In this document: piece after piece, positions 62,173 through 64,000 of the stretch | Numbering within the stretch: position 1 is the first letter of the stretch | How the letters are laid out: every line of letters starts with the position of its first letter | Assembly (NCBI RefSeq): GCF_900156075.1 | Contig: NZ_FTMM01000005.1 | Location: forward strand, 88,706-152,705 | Length of the DNA stretch: 64,000 nt | DNA from: Chryseobacterium sp. RU37D | GTDB taxonomy: Bacteria > Bacteroidota > Bacteroidia > Flavobacteriales > Weeksellaceae | Direction: 5' to 3' | Notes under the pieces: model-generated | What the model saw: only the letters and a program-made list of their open reading frames with translations | Databases searched by the model: none | Told to the model about the DNA's origin: nothing | Translations under genes and position numbers: made by a program

Positions 62173-63582
62173 TTATAAAGTTTTTGACTGGCAGACAAAA
62201 TCGGAGGTTGGCAGTTTTTCTGTTTTTTTAATTCCGTTGAAGCCTCCTTCTATTTCTGTGAAATTTCTGATTCCGTGAGAGTTAAGAATGCTTGCTGCGA
62301 TCATGCTTCTATAGCCGCCGGCGCAGTGAAGGAAAAAATGTTCAGAGTCATCAATGGTTTTTATCCAGTCGCTGATGGTATCCAAAGGTCTGTTATAAGC
62401 ATTGTCAATATGCTCTGCAGAATATTCTGTAATCTTTCTTACATCTATTACTTTAGCGTTTTTTGTGAATTGTTCAGCAAATTCTGAAGGGGTAATTCTT
62501 TTCACTTCGTCAGTTTCTTTTCCTGCATTTTTCCATGCTTCAAACCCTCCTTTTAAATATCCTAAAACATTATCAAACCCAACTCGGCTTAATCTCATGA
62601 TAGCTTCTTCTACTGTTCCTTCATCCACGATTAATAATAAAGGATGCTTTACATCAACAATTAAAGTTCCTACCCAGGGGGCAAAATCTCCTTTTAATCC
62701 GATATTTACGGAGTTTGGAACAAAACCTTTATGGAAATCTGCCGCACTTCTTGTATCCAGGATCAGAGCTCCTGTTTCTTCTGCATAGGTTTCGAAATCT
62801 TCTGTCGAAATAGGATTTAATCCTTTATTCATTACCGTTTCAAGACTTTCATATCCGCCTTTATTCATGGCTACATTCATCCCGAAATATTTTGGGGGAG
62901 CCGTAAGGCCATCAAGAACTTCTTTAATGAATGACTCTTTATCCGGCTGATTCAATGCATAATTCGTTCTTTTTTGATTTCCTAAAATATCAACAGTCTC
63001 TTTCTGCATATTTTTTCCGCAAGCAGAGCCTGCACCATGAGCTGGGTAAACCGTAATACTTTCATCTAGAGGCATGATCTTCGCCTGCAGGCTATCGTAA
63101 AGGATTCCGGCAAGGTCTTCTTGTGTAAGGTTGGTTGCTTTCTGAGCAAGATCCGGTCTTCCTACATCGCCCAAAAACAGTGTGTCGCCAGTAAAAATTG
63201 CTGTTTCCGCACCATTCTCGTCGATGAGAAGGTAGGTGGTGCTTTCCATGGTGTGGCCCGGGGTGTGCAGTGCTTTTATTTTTATTTTCCCGATTTCGAA
63301 AATCTGGTTATCTTCAGCAATTATTGCTTCAAATTCTGGCTCGGCCGTGGGTCCGTATACAATGGGAGCTCCTGTTTTCTTACTCAAATCCAAATGTCCT
63401 GAAACAAAATCTGCATGGAAGTGGGTTTCAAAAATATATTTTAAAGTTACATTATCTTTTTCCAGACGATTCAGGTAAGGTTTTACTTCTCTTAGAGGAT
63501 CGATGATGGCGGCTTCATTTTCGGATACGATATAGTATGCACCCTGAGCAAGACATCCTGTGTATATTTGTTCGACTTTCAT
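62173..63582 (-). CDS. MBL-fold hydrolase with two rhodanese domains (persulfide dioxygenase-like)
   Basis: 469-residue cytoplasmic protein. The N-terminal metallo-beta-lactamase domain has FETHFHADFVSGH (about 52-64), HTPGHT and FTGDTLFLGDVGRPDL, as in ETHE1/BlhA-like persulfide dioxygenases. Two rhodanese domains follow. The first (about 270-355) has LLLIVDEG with no cysteine in the active loop. The second (about 370-460) has FFLHCAGGYRS with the catalytic cysteine. Probable role is oxidation of glutathione or protein persulfide to sulfite or sulfide detoxification, an inference. The broken rhodanese lipoprotein lies downstream. Confidence 0.85.
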   Translation of the reverse strand: MKVEQIYTGCLAQGAYYIVSENEAAIIDPLREVKPYLNRLEKDNVTLKYIFETHFHADFVSGHLDLSKKTGAPIVYGPTAEPEFEAIIAEDNQIFEIGKIKIKALHTPGHTMESTTYLLIDENGAETAIFTGDTLFLGDVGRPDLAQKATNLTQEDLAGILYDSLQAKIMPLDESITVYPAHGAGSACGKNMQKETVDILGNQKRTNYALNQPDKESFIKEVLDGLTAPPKYFGMNVAMNKGGYESLETVMNKGLNPISTEDFETYAEETGALILDTRSAADFHKGFVPNSVNIGLKGDFAPWVGTLIVDVKHPLLLIVDEGTVEEAIMRLSRVGFDNVLGYLKGGFEAWKNAGKETDEVKRITPSEFAEQFTKNAKVIDVRKITEYSAEHIDNAYNRPLDTISDWIKTIDDSEHFFLHCAGGYRSMIAASILNSHGIRNFTEIEGGFNGIKKTEKLPTSDFVCQSKTL

Positions 63583-63692
63583 TATATGGTTGTAACTGTT
63601 TAATGTTTAATAGTACAAAAATCGTGTTTATTTTTTTAATAACAAGCTAAAATAAAGAATCTATGCTGATAGAATAAATCTATAAAGTTTTG

Positions 63693-63863
63693 CTAGTATA
63701 ACTTATAGTAAATTTTATAAAAAATTTCATTGGTGTCTTCGGAAAGATTTTTATCAATTTTAAACCGAACATAATAGGCTTTCCGGGTTTCACCTTCCGG
63801 ATAGTCGATCAGGCCATGGTATTTTTCGTAAATGTGGTCTTTCAGTCTATAAAACAAAAGTAT
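63693..63863 (-). pseudogene. C-terminal gene fragment
   Basis: An open minus frame of 56 codons with no good start gives LKDHIYEKYHGLIDYPEGET, AYYVRFKIDKNLSED and IFYKIYYKLY then TAG. The amino-acid pattern is protein-like and ends naturally, so it looks like the tail of a lost gene. Family unknown. The rest of 63583-64000 shows no gene. Confidence 0.4.
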
Positions 63864-64000
63864 TTATAAAAATTAATACAGAATGTACTTAATATTATTT
63901 CTTTAAGAAGTTGTTTAAACTTTTAATTTTTTGATTAATCTTAAAGAAAATGCTAAAAAATGCAGATTCTTCCAAGTAATATCCAACGTTTCAAATCTTA

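Overview
The window is chromosomal DNA from a flavobacterium of the Chryseobacterium/Elizabethkingia type. The evidence is AT-rich sequence, a division/cell-wall cluster in Bacteroidota order, type IX secretion sorting tails, TonB-dependent receptors, TAnnTTTG promoter elements, a C-terminally extended L21, tryptophanase and a PNGase F homologue. Apart from the decayed patches it reads as ordinary core genome. No phage, CRISPR array, rRNA or intact transposase was seen.

Layout. 1-13.5 kb, minus strand: the mra/dcw cluster mraZ-rsmH-ftsL-ftsI-murE-mraY-murD-ftsW-murG-murC-ftsQ, which builds the lipid II precursor and the division septum. ftsQ runs off the left edge, and murF and ddl are not present. 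MraZ boxes lie upstream of mraZ. A 609-bp inverted-repeat cassette with a broken GxxExxY (PD-(D/E)XK-like) gene sits exactly in the murC-ftsQ junction. 13.7-17.6 kb: alpha/beta hydrolase, engB, ElaA-like acetyltransferase, msrA and a ROK kinase. 17.7-21.9 kb: iron-uptake locus (PepSY membrane protein, siderophore receptor) separated by decayed gene pieces. 22-30 kb: secA, a DUF2795 protein, a sugar-nucleotide epimerase, a DUF2797 protein and an AsmA-like protein. 30-42 kb: small proteins, a PA0069-type radical SAM protein, a 2-oxoglutarate oxygenase, menD (menaquinone), pabB/pabC (folate), three membrane proteins, a DUF3820 protein, a VOC protein and uvrB. 42-57 kb: secreted PNGase F homologue, TonB receptor, tnaA, DUF502, miaE, acyltransferase, metallopeptidase lipoprotein, rplU-rpmA, a T9SS cargo protein, a broken double-glycine peptide gene and a DUF5686 protein. 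57-64 kb: a gene-poor relic stretch beside tandem tRNA-Asn genes, then rseP, a small barrel protein, an omega-amidase, a thioredoxin, a broken rhodanese lipoprotein gene and an MBL-rhodanese protein.

The most unusual material is between genes. It comprises the GxxExxY cassette, degenerate repeats with a 7-nt period in several spacers (plus a 4 x 7-nt tandem inside murG), an 83-bp inverted-repeat unit and a 24-bp perfect GC-rich hairpin near the TonB receptor, and at least five small genes broken by frameshifts or stops while the large housekeeping genes are intact.
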